Shown piece after piece: positions 40,057 to 47,927 of a DNA stretch of 64,000 nt. The notes beneath the pieces are model-generated. The model saw only the letters and a list, made by a program, of their open reading frames with translations. It was not told where the DNA came from and searched no databases. The stretch spans positions 1 to 64,000 of the forward strand of contig CAVQKQ010000012.1 of NCBI GenBank assembly GCA_963713085.1. Reading direction: 5' to 3'. Origin of the DNA: PFJX01 sp963713085 (GTDB taxonomy: Bacteria; Pseudomonadota; Gammaproteobacteria; Burkholderiales; Thiobacillaceae). The number at the start of each line of letters is the position of its first letter. Position 1 is the first letter of the stretch. Both the position numbers and the translations under genes were made by a program.

Positions 40057-40821
40057 ATGGCGGTCGTGGCGGTCTTCAATCAGAAAGGCGGGGTGGGCAA
40101 GACCACCACGACCCTGAACGTCGCGGCTTCATTGGGGCTTCTGGAGCGCAAGCCCGTGGTCATCGACCTGGACCCCCAAGCCCATGTCAGCCTGGCACTG
40201 GGCGTGAAGTATCTGCCCGCGGACGGGTCCCTGGCGGCCTTCTTCCGGGGGCAGGCGCCCCTGGAGCGCCTCGTTCGCCGGCTCGGCAACGGCCTGCGCC
40301 TGCTGGCCGGCCATCCGGACCTTTCCAAGATCGACGCCCTGATGGGGGCCACCCCCGGCGTGGCCGGCCTTCTGAAAAAGGGGATCGGGGAAACCCTGGC
40401 TTGGGAGGGTGTCCCCGTCCTGATCGACTGCGCGCCGACCCTGGGGGTGCTTTCCCTCAACGCCCTATTCGCGGCGGACCGGGTGCTGATCCCGGTGACG
40501 GCGGATTTCCTCGCGATCCAGGGCCTGAACCGCCTGGATCTGGCCCTGAATGTACTGGAAGGACCCCTCAAGCGCCGGATCGAACGCCGCGTGGTGCTTA
40601 CCCGCTTCGACGAGTCCAAGCCCCAGAGCCGGGAGGCCCTGGCCTCGCTCAAGAGCCGCTATGGCGACAAGTTGTGCGAGACCCGCATCCAGGACGACTC
40701 GGCCCTGTCCGAAAGCCCGGCCCACGGCATGGACATCTTCGCCTATTCCGCCGACAGTCCTGGCGCCCACGACTATCGGCTCCTGACCATGGAGCTGTTG
40801 TCCAAGGGGTTCTTCCGATAA
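40057..40821 (+). CDS. Orphan ParA/MinD-family ATPase
   Basis: 254 residues. The deviant Walker A is NQKGGVGKTTTTLNVAA, then VVIDLDPQAHVSLALG, VLIDCAPTLGVLSLNAL and IPVTADFLAIQGL. It is related to ParA but clearly different from the parA at 27994, and no ParB gene or parS site lies beside it. Family members without ParB often position other cargo such as chemoreceptor arrays, carboxysomes or plasmids, but no such cargo gene is adjacent. GGGAGG precedes the ATG. The bioA gene follows 22 bp later, which may be chance. Confidence 0.85.
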   Translation: MAVVAVFNQKGGVGKTTTTLNVAASLGLLERKPVVIDLDPQAHVSLALGVKYLPADGSLAAFFRGQAPLERLVRRLGNGLRLLAGHPDLSKIDALMGATPGVAGLLKKGIGETLAWEGVPVLIDCAPTLGVLSLNALFAADRVLIPVTADFLAIQGLNRLDLALNVLEGPLKRRIERRVVLTRFDESKPQSREALASLKSRYGDKLCETRIQDDSALSESPAHGMDIFAYSADSPGAHDYRLLTMELLSKGFFR

Positions 40822-40843
40822 GCCGGGTTTCCGGACCCCCGGC

Positions 40844-42208
40844 ATGAGCAACGCCGACTGGCTGGACCGTACCCGCGCTGCCCTTTGGCACCCCTGCACC
40901 CAGATGAATCACCTGGAGCAGGCGCCGCCCCTGCCCATAGCGCGAGGCGAGGGACCCTGGCTCATCGACCACGACGGCCGCCGCTATCTGGACGCCATCT
41001 CCTCCTGGTGGGTCAACCTGTTCGGCCACGCCAACCCACGCATCAACGCCGCCCTCATCGACCAGCTGCAACGCATCGAGCACGTCATGCTGGCCGGCTG
41101 CACCCACGCCCCGGTGGTGGAGCTGTCGGAACGCCTGGCCCGACTCACCGGCCTGGGCCACGCCTTCTACGGCTCGGACGGCGCCAGCGCCACCGAGATC
41201 GCCCTGAAGATGAGTTTCCACTATTGGCGCAATAGCGGTCGGGGTGAAAAAACCGGGTTCATCTCCCTCAAGAACGGCTACCACGGCGAGACACTCGGAG
41301 CCCTGTCGGTGACCGACGTGCCCCTGTTCAAGGACACCTACGCGCCCTTGCTACGCCCCAGCCACCAAGTGGCCAGCCCGGACTGGCGCCTGGCGGTGGA
41401 GGGGGAATCGGCCGAGGCCTACGCCCTGCGCGCCGCCGACGATCTGGAGGCCTGGCTGGACGAGCATGCCGAAACCACCGCCGCCCTGATCCTGGAACCC
41501 CTGGTTCAGGGCGCCGCCGGCATGGCCATGTACCACCCGGCCTACCTGACCCGGGCCCGGCAACTTTGCGACCGATACGGCATCCACCTCATCGCCGACG
41601 AGATCGCCGTGGGCTTCGGCCGCACCGGCACGATGTTCGCTTGCGAACAGGTTTTACCCACCTCGCCCGCAAGCGGGAGAGGGGCTGGGGGAGAGGGACA
41701 AGCGGCACAAGTCAGTGATATTGCCGATTTCTTCTGCCTGTCCAAGGGCATTACCGGCGGCTACCTGCCCCTGTCCTGCGTGCTTACCAGCGACGACGTC
41801 TACGCCGCCTTCTACGACGACGCCACTGCCCGGGGTTTCCTCCATTCCCATTCCTACACCGGCAACCCCCTGGCCTGCCGGGCCGCCCTGGCGGTACTGG
41901 ACATCTTCGAGCAGGACGATGTGATCGCCGCCAATCGCGAGAAGGCGACCCGGTTCACGGAGCTGCTGGCGGAAGTGGCGGGCCATCCGCGCGTGGAACA
42001 CTTCCGGCATCAGGGCATGATTTGGGCCTTCGACATAAGGGAAGCGCCACCGGGCTTCGCCCCGTGGTTCCACCAGAGCGCCTTGCACCGGGGGGTGTTC
42101 ATCCGCCCAATCGGCAATACGGTCTACTTCATGCCGCCTTATGTCATTGAGGCACCGGAGATGGCGCTGATGACCGAGGCCACCCTCGCACTGCTCAATC
42201 AGGCTTGA
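40844..42208 (+). CDS. bioA: Adenosylmethionine-8-amino-7-oxononanoate aminotransferase
   Basis: 454 residues, about 25 longer than E. coli BioA. It has LWHPCTQMNHLEQAPPLPI, RYLDAISSWWVNLFGHANPR, GHAFYGSDGASATEIALKM and the PLP-binding Lys in FFCLSKGITGGYLPL; a class III aminotransferase. It converts KAPA to DAPA in biotin synthesis, using SAM as amino donor. Between FACEQ and DIADFFCL lies an extra Pro/Gly/Ser-rich run encoded by a palindromic repeat at 41661-41699; it keeps the frame. No other bio gene is in the window. Confidence 0.92.
   Translation: MSNADWLDRTRAALWHPCTQMNHLEQAPPLPIARGEGPWLIDHDGRRYLDAISSWWVNLFGHANPRINAALIDQLQRIEHVMLAGCTHAPVVELSERLARLTGLGHAFYGSDGASATEIALKMSFHYWRNSGRGEKTGFISLKNGYHGETLGALSVTDVPLFKDTYAPLLRPSHQVASPDWRLAVEGESAEAYALRAADDLEAWLDEHAETTAALILEPLVQGAAGMAMYHPAYLTRARQLCDRYGIHLIADEIAVGFGRTGTMFACEQVLPTSPASGRGAGGEGQAAQVSDIADFFCLSKGITGGYLPLSCVLTSDDVYAAFYDDATARGFLHSHSYTGNPLACRAALAVLDIFEQDDVIAANREKATRFTELLAEVAGHPRVEHFRHQGMIWAFDIREAPPGFAPWFHQSALHRGVFIRPIGNTVYFMPPYVIEAPEMALMTEATLALLNQA
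41661..41699. repeat. REP-like palindromic element inserted in frame in bioA
   Basis: CCCGCAAGCGGG forms a tight stem with a two-base AA loop, extended by flanking CTC/GAG, and is followed by the core GAGAGGGGCTGGGGGAGAGG. The same core occurs twice in the helicase gene (1434-1530). The inserted residues include TSPASGRGAGGEG, which has no counterpart in BioA. Insertion between FACEQ and DIADFF leaves the reading frame intact. Confidence 0.75.
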
Positions 42209-42417
42209 TAGGTGTCGCGATAGCCGGGAATGTCCAGCCGGCCACATGGCCGTCGCGATTCATGGTGATCAGCCATGACAGTCGCCCACTGGGATGCTCC
42301 GGAATTTATCCTGTGTCGGCATTCTTTCAGTGGACCATGGGGAGCGTCTGGATAGCTAAGGGGTGTTTAGGCCTCATGCACTTTGCCAATATGCCTGGCG
42401 GCTGTGTATCACCAGTC

Positions 42418-42723
42418 CTAACCCCACTTCTTGCCCAGTTCCTCCAGACCGGCCTTTTGTAAATCCTCTGGGGTCATCGCGATCCTGAATTTGCAATTGG
42501 CCTGGAAGTGAAGAAAGAACGGTTCCGCCATCGCGGGCACATCCGAAGGACTCTTCAAGTCGATGATGAAGATCCCGCCGCGTGTACCGTCTTGCTCGGT
42601 GAAGTAGGCAGCCTCAGGCTTAATAGTTTCGAGGATTCGCCCCATGATCTCGCCAATCTTCCCGCTTCTGACGAGAGAGTTGAAGGGTTCATGGGGTATT
42701 TCGACCATTAGAAGCATTCTCAC
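42418..42723 (-). CDS. Small hypothetical protein (about 101 residues)
   Basis: No family recognised with confidence. The start is placed at the GTG at 42723, with AGGAG seven bases upstream; this gives MRMLLMVEIPHEPFNSLVRS. A longer open frame to 42798 lacks a ribosome-binding site. The sequence is compact, soluble, alpha/beta (KPEAAYFTEQDGTRGGIFII, then FFLHFQANCKFRIAMTPEDL) and ends GLEELGKKWG. It resembles small ferredoxin-like single-domain proteins. It follows the HMA-like gene by 75 bp on the same strand. Confidence 0.68.
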   Translation of the reverse strand: MRMLLMVEIPHEPFNSLVRSGKIGEIMGRILETIKPEAAYFTEQDGTRGGIFIIDLKSPSDVPAMAEPFFLHFQANCKFRIAMTPEDLQKAGLEELGKKWG

Positions 42724-42798
42724 ATTCAATCTCCTATTCCCGCGAAGCCACACCATCCCCTCCTGGCTGTGCAAGGCAAACCGCTCCCCTCCTGGCAA

Positions 42799-43032
42799 TT
42801 ACATGCCGATCACCTGGGCATGCAGTCCCCGCTCCTGAAAGCCGTGCAGAATACTGGAGGCATGGGCGATGTTTGAGTCGTAGACCACCACCAGCAGGTG
42901 GGGCTGGTGGGGGTTGTGGCCGACCGAGACCACACCCGTGTCCTTGCGGATTCCACCTTCAAGTTCCATGAGGGTTTCCTCGTCGAGGGATTCCTTGATA
43001 TGCACGACGACATCGTTCAGGGGGGTATTCAT
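42799..43032 (-). CDS. Small HMA-like (ferredoxin-fold) protein without CxxC
   Basis: 77 residues from the ATG at 43032, which follows a strong GAGGAG. The pattern is beta-alpha-beta-beta-alpha-beta: NDVVVHIKESLDEETLMELE, GVVSVGHNPHQPHLLVVVYD, then SSILHGFQERGLHAQVIGM, as in heavy-metal-associated domains. The metal-binding CxxC loop is absent and no cysteine is present; histidines (GHNPHQPH) occupy the central turn. Metal binding is therefore doubtful. It is first of a two-gene minus-strand unit. Confidence 0.65.
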   Translation of the reverse strand: MNTPLNDVVVHIKESLDEETLMELEGGIRKDTGVVSVGHNPHQPHLLVVVYDSNIAHASSILHGFQERGLHAQVIGM

Positions 43033-43200
43033 TATGGTCTCCTCTTCATCGCGCCGACCGGTCGCACGGTGCGGCTGAGCACCCAATATAGGCAGTGAAG
43101 GATCAATGTCGAGAAATATAGTCGGGTATTTGGCTGCGCCTTGCGCAACCGCCTAACAGACCGTACCTGAACCAGAAGTGGTCGCTAAGGGCAGACCTGT

Positions 43201-43226
43201 TAATCCCGACAATAATTGTCGGATTA
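43201..43226. repeat. AT-rich palindrome upstream of the DUF255 gene
   Basis: TAATCCCGACAAT and ATTGTCGGATTA face each other with no gap and differ only by one extra C. It is centred 57 bp before the start of the DUF255 gene and about 180 bp from the divergent HMA-like gene. It could be an operator for a dimeric regulator or a hairpin; no U tract follows. Confidence 0.45.
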
Positions 43227-43269
43227 GGCGAGCCTCACCTAAACTGGCGGCCAGCCTTCGGAGTTCGCC

Positions 43270-45303
43270 ATGTCCAACCGTCTCGCCCTCGAAACCAGTC
43301 CATACCTTCTGCAGCACAAGGACAACCCGGTGGACTGGCAGGCCTGGGGGCCGGAGGCCCTGGAACAGTCCAGGCGCGAGGACAAGCCGATACTGCTGTC
43401 GGTGGGCTATTCCACCTGCCACTGGTGCCATGTCATGGCCCACGAGTCCTTCGAGGACCCGGCGGTAGCGGCGGTGATGAACGCGCATTTCGTCTGCATC
43501 AAGGTGGACCGGGAGGAGCGGCCGGACCTGGACCAGATCTATCAGGCCGCCCTGCAGATGCTCACCGGCCGGGCCGGGGGCTGGCCACTGACCATGTTCC
43601 TGAGCCCGGACGGCACCCCTTTTTTCGGCGGCACCTATTTTCCCAAGATGCCCCGCTTCAACCTGCCCGGCTTCACCCAGCTGCTGGAGGGCGCGGCCCT
43701 GGCCTATCGGTCCAAGCGCCATGAGATCGACGAGCAGAATGCCTCGCTAAGGGCCGCCATAGCCGCAAGCGTGCCCGGTTCACCCGCCGCCGGGGAATTG
43801 GACGACGCGCCCATCCGGGCCGCCGTGGATGGCATCAAGCGGGGCTTCGACCCGGTCCATGGCGGGTTCGGCGGGGCGCCCAAGTTCCCGCGTCCGGCGG
43901 AGCTGGAATTCCTGTTCTGGTCCGGCGACCCGGAGGCGCGCCGGATGGCCCTCTTCACCCTGGAGAACATGGCCCGTGGGGGCCTGATGGACCAGCTGGG
44001 GGGCGGCTTTTTCCGATATTCCACGGATGCCCACTGGGCCATCCCCCATTTCGAGAAGATGCTCTACGACAACGGCCCCCTGCTGGGCCTCTATGCTGAC
44101 GCCTGGGCCGCTACCGACAATCCGTTGTTCGCGCGGGCGGCGGAGATGCTGGTGGATTGGCTGCGGCGCGAGATGGTCACCCCCGACGGGGCCTTCTATT
44201 CGGCCCTGGACGCGGACTCGGAGCAGGAGGAGGGCAAGTTCTACGTCTGGACGCCGGAGCAGGCCGCGGCCCTGCTATCCCCCGAGGAGTACGCGGTGGC
44301 GCGGGCCCACTGGGACCTGGATTCCACGCCCAATTTCGAGGACCACGCCTGGCATCTGAGTGTCGAGCGGGAATTGCCGGAGGTGGCCCAGCAGTTTGGA
44401 ATGACTGCGGCCGAGGCCGGCATGCTTCTGGAATCGGCCCGCGCCAAGTTGTTCGCCGCCCGGGAGGGCCGCATTCGGCCGGGGCGGGACGACAAGGTGC
44501 TGACCAGTTGGAACGCGCTCATGATCAAGGGGCTGGCCCGCGCCGCCCGCCGCTTCGACCGGCCGGATTGGCTAGCCATGGCCCGGGTTGCCCTGGACGC
44601 CCTGCATCGCCTGGTCTGGCGCGACGGCCGACTCGCCGCCACCTATCAGCAGGGCCGTGCACGGCACCGGGGCTATCTGGACGATTACGCGTTTCTCCTG
44701 GATGCGGTGCTGGAACTGCTCCAGGCCGATTGGCGGAGCGAGGATTTTGTATTCGCCCAGGCCCTGGCACGGGCCTTGGTCGTTCATTTCGAGGACCAGA
44801 CGGATGGCGGATTCTTCTTCACCAGCCATGACCACGAACAGCTGATCCAGCGCGCCAAGCCGGGCTACGACAACGCCACCCCCTCGGGCAACGGAGTGGC
44901 GGCCCTGGCCCTGGGTCGGTTGGCGCTGCTGACGGATGAGCCGGACTACCAGCGTGCGGCGGAACGAACCGTGCGCCTGTTCCTGCCCCAGATGGCCGAC
45001 CAGCCCACGCCCTTCCCCAGCCTGCTGGCGGCCTTACGGGATTGCCTGGCGCCGCCGCGGGTGGTGGTGCTGACCGGCCCGGAACCGGACCTCTCGGCGT
45101 GGAAGCGGGCCGCGGACCGGGCGGCGGATGCCGCCAGCCTGCTGTTCAAGCTGGCGGATGACATTGCGGACATTCCCGCCGGCCTGCAAAAACCGGTGAA
45201 AAACAGCGTCAACGCATATGTCTGCGCTGGCGTTAATTGCCTACCTGAGATAGTCCAATTGACTGATTTATTGACTATGTTCAGTCACCGTGACGTCCAG
45301 TAA
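43270..45303 (+). CDS. DUF255 / YyaL-type protein with thioredoxin-like domain (SSP411 family)
   Basis: 677 residues, full length for the family. It begins MSNRLALETSPYLLQHKDNP and has GYSTCHWCHVMAHESFED near 50-68, with the CxxC typical of the thioredoxin-like N-terminal domain, then ERPDLDQIY, TGRAGGWPLTMFLSPDGTPF and FFGGTYFPK. The rest is an (alpha/alpha)6 barrel with GGFGGAPKFPRPAELEFL, YDNGPLLGLYADAW, ALDADSEQEEGKFYVWTPEQ and DDKVLTSWNALMIKGLARAA. The biochemical role of this widespread family is not established. No signal peptide is seen. Confidence 0.92.
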   Translation: MSNRLALETSPYLLQHKDNPVDWQAWGPEALEQSRREDKPILLSVGYSTCHWCHVMAHESFEDPAVAAVMNAHFVCIKVDREERPDLDQIYQAALQMLTGRAGGWPLTMFLSPDGTPFFGGTYFPKMPRFNLPGFTQLLEGAALAYRSKRHEIDEQNASLRAAIAASVPGSPAAGELDDAPIRAAVDGIKRGFDPVHGGFGGAPKFPRPAELEFLFWSGDPEARRMALFTLENMARGGLMDQLGGGFFRYSTDAHWAIPHFEKMLYDNGPLLGLYADAWAATDNPLFARAAEMLVDWLRREMVTPDGAFYSALDADSEQEEGKFYVWTPEQAAALLSPEEYAVARAHWDLDSTPNFEDHAWHLSVERELPEVAQQFGMTAAEAGMLLESARAKLFAAREGRIRPGRDDKVLTSWNALMIKGLARAARRFDRPDWLAMARVALDALHRLVWRDGRLAATYQQGRARHRGYLDDYAFLLDAVLELLQADWRSEDFVFAQALARALVVHFEDQTDGGFFFTSHDHEQLIQRAKPGYDNATPSGNGVAALALGRLALLTDEPDYQRAAERTVRLFLPQMADQPTPFPSLLAALRDCLAPPRVVVLTGPEPDLSAWKRAADRAADAASLLFKLADDIADIPAGLQKPVKNSVNAYVCAGVNCLPEIVQLTDLLTMFSHRDVQ

Positions 45304-45315
45304 CATGCGCCGCGC

Positions 45316-45353
45316 ATTTCGCAAAACACGTGGTTGCCCTATTTCGCAAAACA
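45316..45353 (+). repeat. 13-bp direct repeat in the leader of the cytochrome c gene
   Basis: ATTTCGCAAAACA occurs twice, at 45316-45328 and 45341-45353, 25 bp start to start. The second copy ends just before the AAGGAG ribosome-binding site of the cytochrome. Tandem sites at this spacing could bind a regulator or reflect a small duplication. Confidence 0.6.
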
Positions 45354-45365
45354 AGGAGTTTCTGT

Positions 45366-45671
45366 ATGAAAGCAATCGTGATCGCCGCCGCCGCCGCCCT
45401 GGCCTTGTCCGCCGGTGTGGCTTCCGCCAACCAGGCCTTGGCCCAGAAATATGCCTGCCTGAGCTGCCACCAGTTGGACAAGAAGGTGGTGGGCCCCGCC
45501 TTCAAAGATGTGGCCAAGAAGTACAAAGGTGATGCCAAGGCCGAAGAGCATCTGGTCGGCGTGATCCACAAGGGTGGCAAGGGTGTCTGGGGCACCATCC
45601 CCATGCCCCCGCACCCGCAGATTTCCGATGCCGATGCCAAGGCCCTGGCCGACTGGGTGCTGTCCCTGTAA
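45366..45671 (+). CDS. Small class I cytochrome c (c-551/c-552 type), periplasmic
   Basis: 101 residues from the ATG at 45366, which has AAGGAG ten bases upstream. An extension to 45330 is unlikely, since MKAIVIAAAAALALSAGVAS is a clean signal peptide with cleavage after ASA. The mature protein of about 80 residues has one heme site, CLSCH, in AQKYACLSCHQLDKKVVGPA, and the distal Met in GTIPMPPHPQIS; the end DADAKALADWVLSL is typical. Heme is attached in the periplasm. Role: electron shuttle to a terminal oxidase or reductase. It is monocistronic, ended by a strong terminator. Confidence 0.95.
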   Translation: MKAIVIAAAAALALSAGVASANQALAQKYACLSCHQLDKKVVGPAFKDVAKKYKGDAKAEEHLVGVIHKGGKGVWGTIPMPPHPQISDADAKALADWVLSL

Positions 45672-45693
45672 GTCGGGCTCTCCTGGAGTCGAG

Positions 45694-45717
45694 GCCGGGG
45701 CCTTCCCCGGCTTTTTT
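45694..45717 (+). terminator. Rho-independent terminator of the cytochrome c gene
   Basis: Stem GCCGGGG (45694-45700) and CCCCGGC (45705-45711), loop CCTT, then six T. It lies 22 bp after the stop codon. Confidence 0.93.
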
Positions 45718-45767
45718 ATTGCCCGCTGTGATATATATTGGACAGTTCTTCATGTATTTGGGGGTGA

Positions 45768-46928
45768 ATGGTGATGTTCGGCAAATGGGCGGTCTCGGCT
45801 CTGGCTATCGCGGCCGCATTGACGCTGGCCGGATGTGGTGAAAAGCAACCCGCGAATGGCGAGACGGTCATCAAGATCGGTTCCGTCGCCCCTCTTACCG
45901 GTCCCCAGGCACATCTCGGCAAGGACAACGAGAACGGCGCGCAGTTGGCGGTGGACGAGATCAACGCCAAGGGCCTGACCCTGGCGGGGAAGCCGGTAAA
46001 GCTGGAGTTGTTGGGTGAGGACGACCAGGCTGAACCCAAGACCGCCACCATCGTCGCCCAGAAGCTGGTGGACGAGGGGGTCGATGCGGTGATCGGCCAC
46101 CTGAATTCGGGGACCACCATTCCCGCCTCCAAGATCTATGCCGATGCGGGCATCCCCCAGATTTCCCCGTCCGCCACCGCGGTGGCCTATACCGCCCAGG
46201 GTTACAAGACCGCCTACCGGGTCATGACCAACGATGAACAGCAAGGCAAGGTGCTGGGGGATTTCGCGGTAACCAAGATGGGCGCGAAGAAGATCGCCGT
46301 GATCGACGATCGCACCGCCTACGGCCAGGGCCTGGCCGATGAATTCGAAAAGGCCGCCAAGGCCGCCGGTGGCGAGATCGTCGCGCGGGAATTTACCAAC
46401 GACCGCGCCACCGACTTCACAGCCATCCTCACCAGCATCAAGGGCAAGGCGCCCGATCTGGTCTTCTTCGGCGGCATGGACCCCCAGGGCGGTCCCATGG
46501 CGCGTCAGATGAAGCGGCTGGGCCTGAAGGCCGGCCTGCTGGGCGGCGACGGTTTGCAGAACGCCAACTTCATGAAACTGGCCGCCGCCGATGCCGAGGG
46601 CGTCACCGCCTCGTCCCCCGGACTACCCATCGATTCCATGCCGGGCGGGGTCGATTTTCGCAAGAAATTCGAAGCCAAATACGGCCAGATTCAGGTCTAT
46701 GCTCCATACGCCTACGATGCCGTATATGTTGTGGTGGATGCCATGAAGCGGGCCGATTCCGCGGACCCCGCCAAGGTGCTGGCCGAATTGCCCACGACCG
46801 ATATCCAGGGGGTGACCGGTCCCGTGCGCTTCGATGCCAAAGGCGACACCAAGGGTGGCGCGGTGACCATCTATCGGGTCAAGGATGGTGCCTGGCAGGT
46901 GGTGGAGACGGTGAAAAGCGGCCAGTAA
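45768..46928 (+). CDS. Branched-chain amino acid ABC transporter, substrate-binding lipoprotein
   Basis: 386 residues. The signal peptide ends LTLAGC, a lipobox, so the protein is lipid-anchored at the Cys near residue 23. The type I periplasmic binding fold starts VIKIGSVAPLTGPQAHLGKD. It continues LAVDEINAKGLTL, GEDDQAEPKTATIVAQKLVD, and ISPSATAVAYTAQGYKTAYR, the ligand-site region of LivJ/LivK. The start is ATG at 45768 (MVMF), with GGGGG upstream; ATG 45774 is possible. First gene of the liv operon; substrate (Leu/Ile/Val or a related compound) is inferred from the family. Confidence 0.93.
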   Translation: MVMFGKWAVSALAIAAALTLAGCGEKQPANGETVIKIGSVAPLTGPQAHLGKDNENGAQLAVDEINAKGLTLAGKPVKLELLGEDDQAEPKTATIVAQKLVDEGVDAVIGHLNSGTTIPASKIYADAGIPQISPSATAVAYTAQGYKTAYRVMTNDEQQGKVLGDFAVTKMGAKKIAVIDDRTAYGQGLADEFEKAAKAAGGEIVAREFTNDRATDFTAILTSIKGKAPDLVFFGGMDPQGGPMARQMKRLGLKAGLLGGDGLQNANFMKLAAADAEGVTASSPGLPIDSMPGGVDFRKKFEAKYGQIQVYAPYAYDAVYVVVDAMKRADSADPAKVLAELPTTDIQGVTGPVRFDAKGDTKGGAVTIYRVKDGAWQVVETVKSGQ

Positions 46929-46985
46929 GCCTTCCGGCGTGATCGTGCCGGCCCCAGATATTTCTAGTACCCGGCTTCGGCCGGG

Positions 46986-47927
46986 ATGACGGGTACCGTG
47001 GATATATTCATCCAGCAGCTGATCAACGGCCTGGTCCTGGGCAGCATCTACGCCCTTGTGGCCCTGGGCTACACCATGGTCTACGGGATACTGGAACTGA
47101 TCAACTTCGCCCACGGCGAGGTGACCATGATCGGGGCCATGGTGGCGCTCAGCGTGATCGGCCTTATCACTGGTGTGGCGCCCCATTTGCCGGGTTTGGT
47201 GGTGGTCCTGGGCGGGGTCGCGTTGGCCATCCCCGCCTGCATGATTCTGGGTTACGGCATCGAGAAGATCGCCTATCGCCCCTTGCGCAAGGCACCGCGC
47301 CTTGCCCCCCTGATCACCGCCATCGGCGTCTCCATCGTCCTGCAGAACCTGGCCATGCTGATCTGGGGCCGCCAGTACGTGTCCTTCCCGCCCCTGCTGC
47401 CGAGGGGGCACCACATCCTCCTGGGGGCCACCATCACCGATCTGCAGATCTTCATCGTCGCCCTGTCCCTGCTGGTGATGGCGGGCCTCTGGCTGCTGGT
47501 GGAACGGACCCGGCTGGGGCGGGCCATGCGGGCAACGGCCGAGTCCAAGGAAGTGGCCCAGCTGATGGGGGTGGACGTGGACCGGGTGATCTCCGCCACC
47601 TTCATCATCGGCTCCGCCATCGCCGCCATCGCCGGAGTGATGGTGAGCGCCTACTACGGTCTGGCCCATTACTACATGGGCTTCATGCTCGGCCTGAAGG
47701 CGTTCTCGGCAGCAGTGCTGGGGGGCATCGGCAATATCGCCGGGGCGATGCTGGGCGGTCTGCTGTTGGGAGTGATCGAGGCCCTGGGCGCCGGCTATAT
47801 CGGCGACCTCACCGGCGGCTTCCTGGGCAGCAACTACCAGGACGTATTTGCCTTCTTCGTCCTGATTATGGTGCTGATCTTCCGGCCGTCAGGCCTGTTG
47901 GGGGAACGGGTTGCAAGCCGCGCTTAG
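46986..47927 (+). CDS. livH: Branched-chain amino acid ABC transporter permease LivH
   Basis: 313 residues with about eight hydrophobic segments. It contains QLINGLVLGSIYALVALGYT and GILELINFAHGEVTMIGAMV, the LivH signature. The cytoplasmic EAA-like loop (TRLGRAMRATAESKEVAQLM) contacts LivG/LivF. The end is DVFAFFVLIMVLIFRPSGLL. Its last codons overlap livM by 17 bp. Confidence 0.94.
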   Translation: MTGTVDIFIQQLINGLVLGSIYALVALGYTMVYGILELINFAHGEVTMIGAMVALSVIGLITGVAPHLPGLVVVLGGVALAIPACMILGYGIEKIAYRPLRKAPRLAPLITAIGVSIVLQNLAMLIWGRQYVSFPPLLPRGHHILLGATITDLQIFIVALSLLVMAGLWLLVERTRLGRAMRATAESKEVAQLMGVDVDRVISATFIIGSAIAAIAGVMVSAYYGLAHYYMGFMLGLKAFSAAVLGGIGNIAGAMLGGLLLGVIEALGAGYIGDLTGGFLGSNYQDVFAFFVLIMVLIFRPSGLLGERVASRA

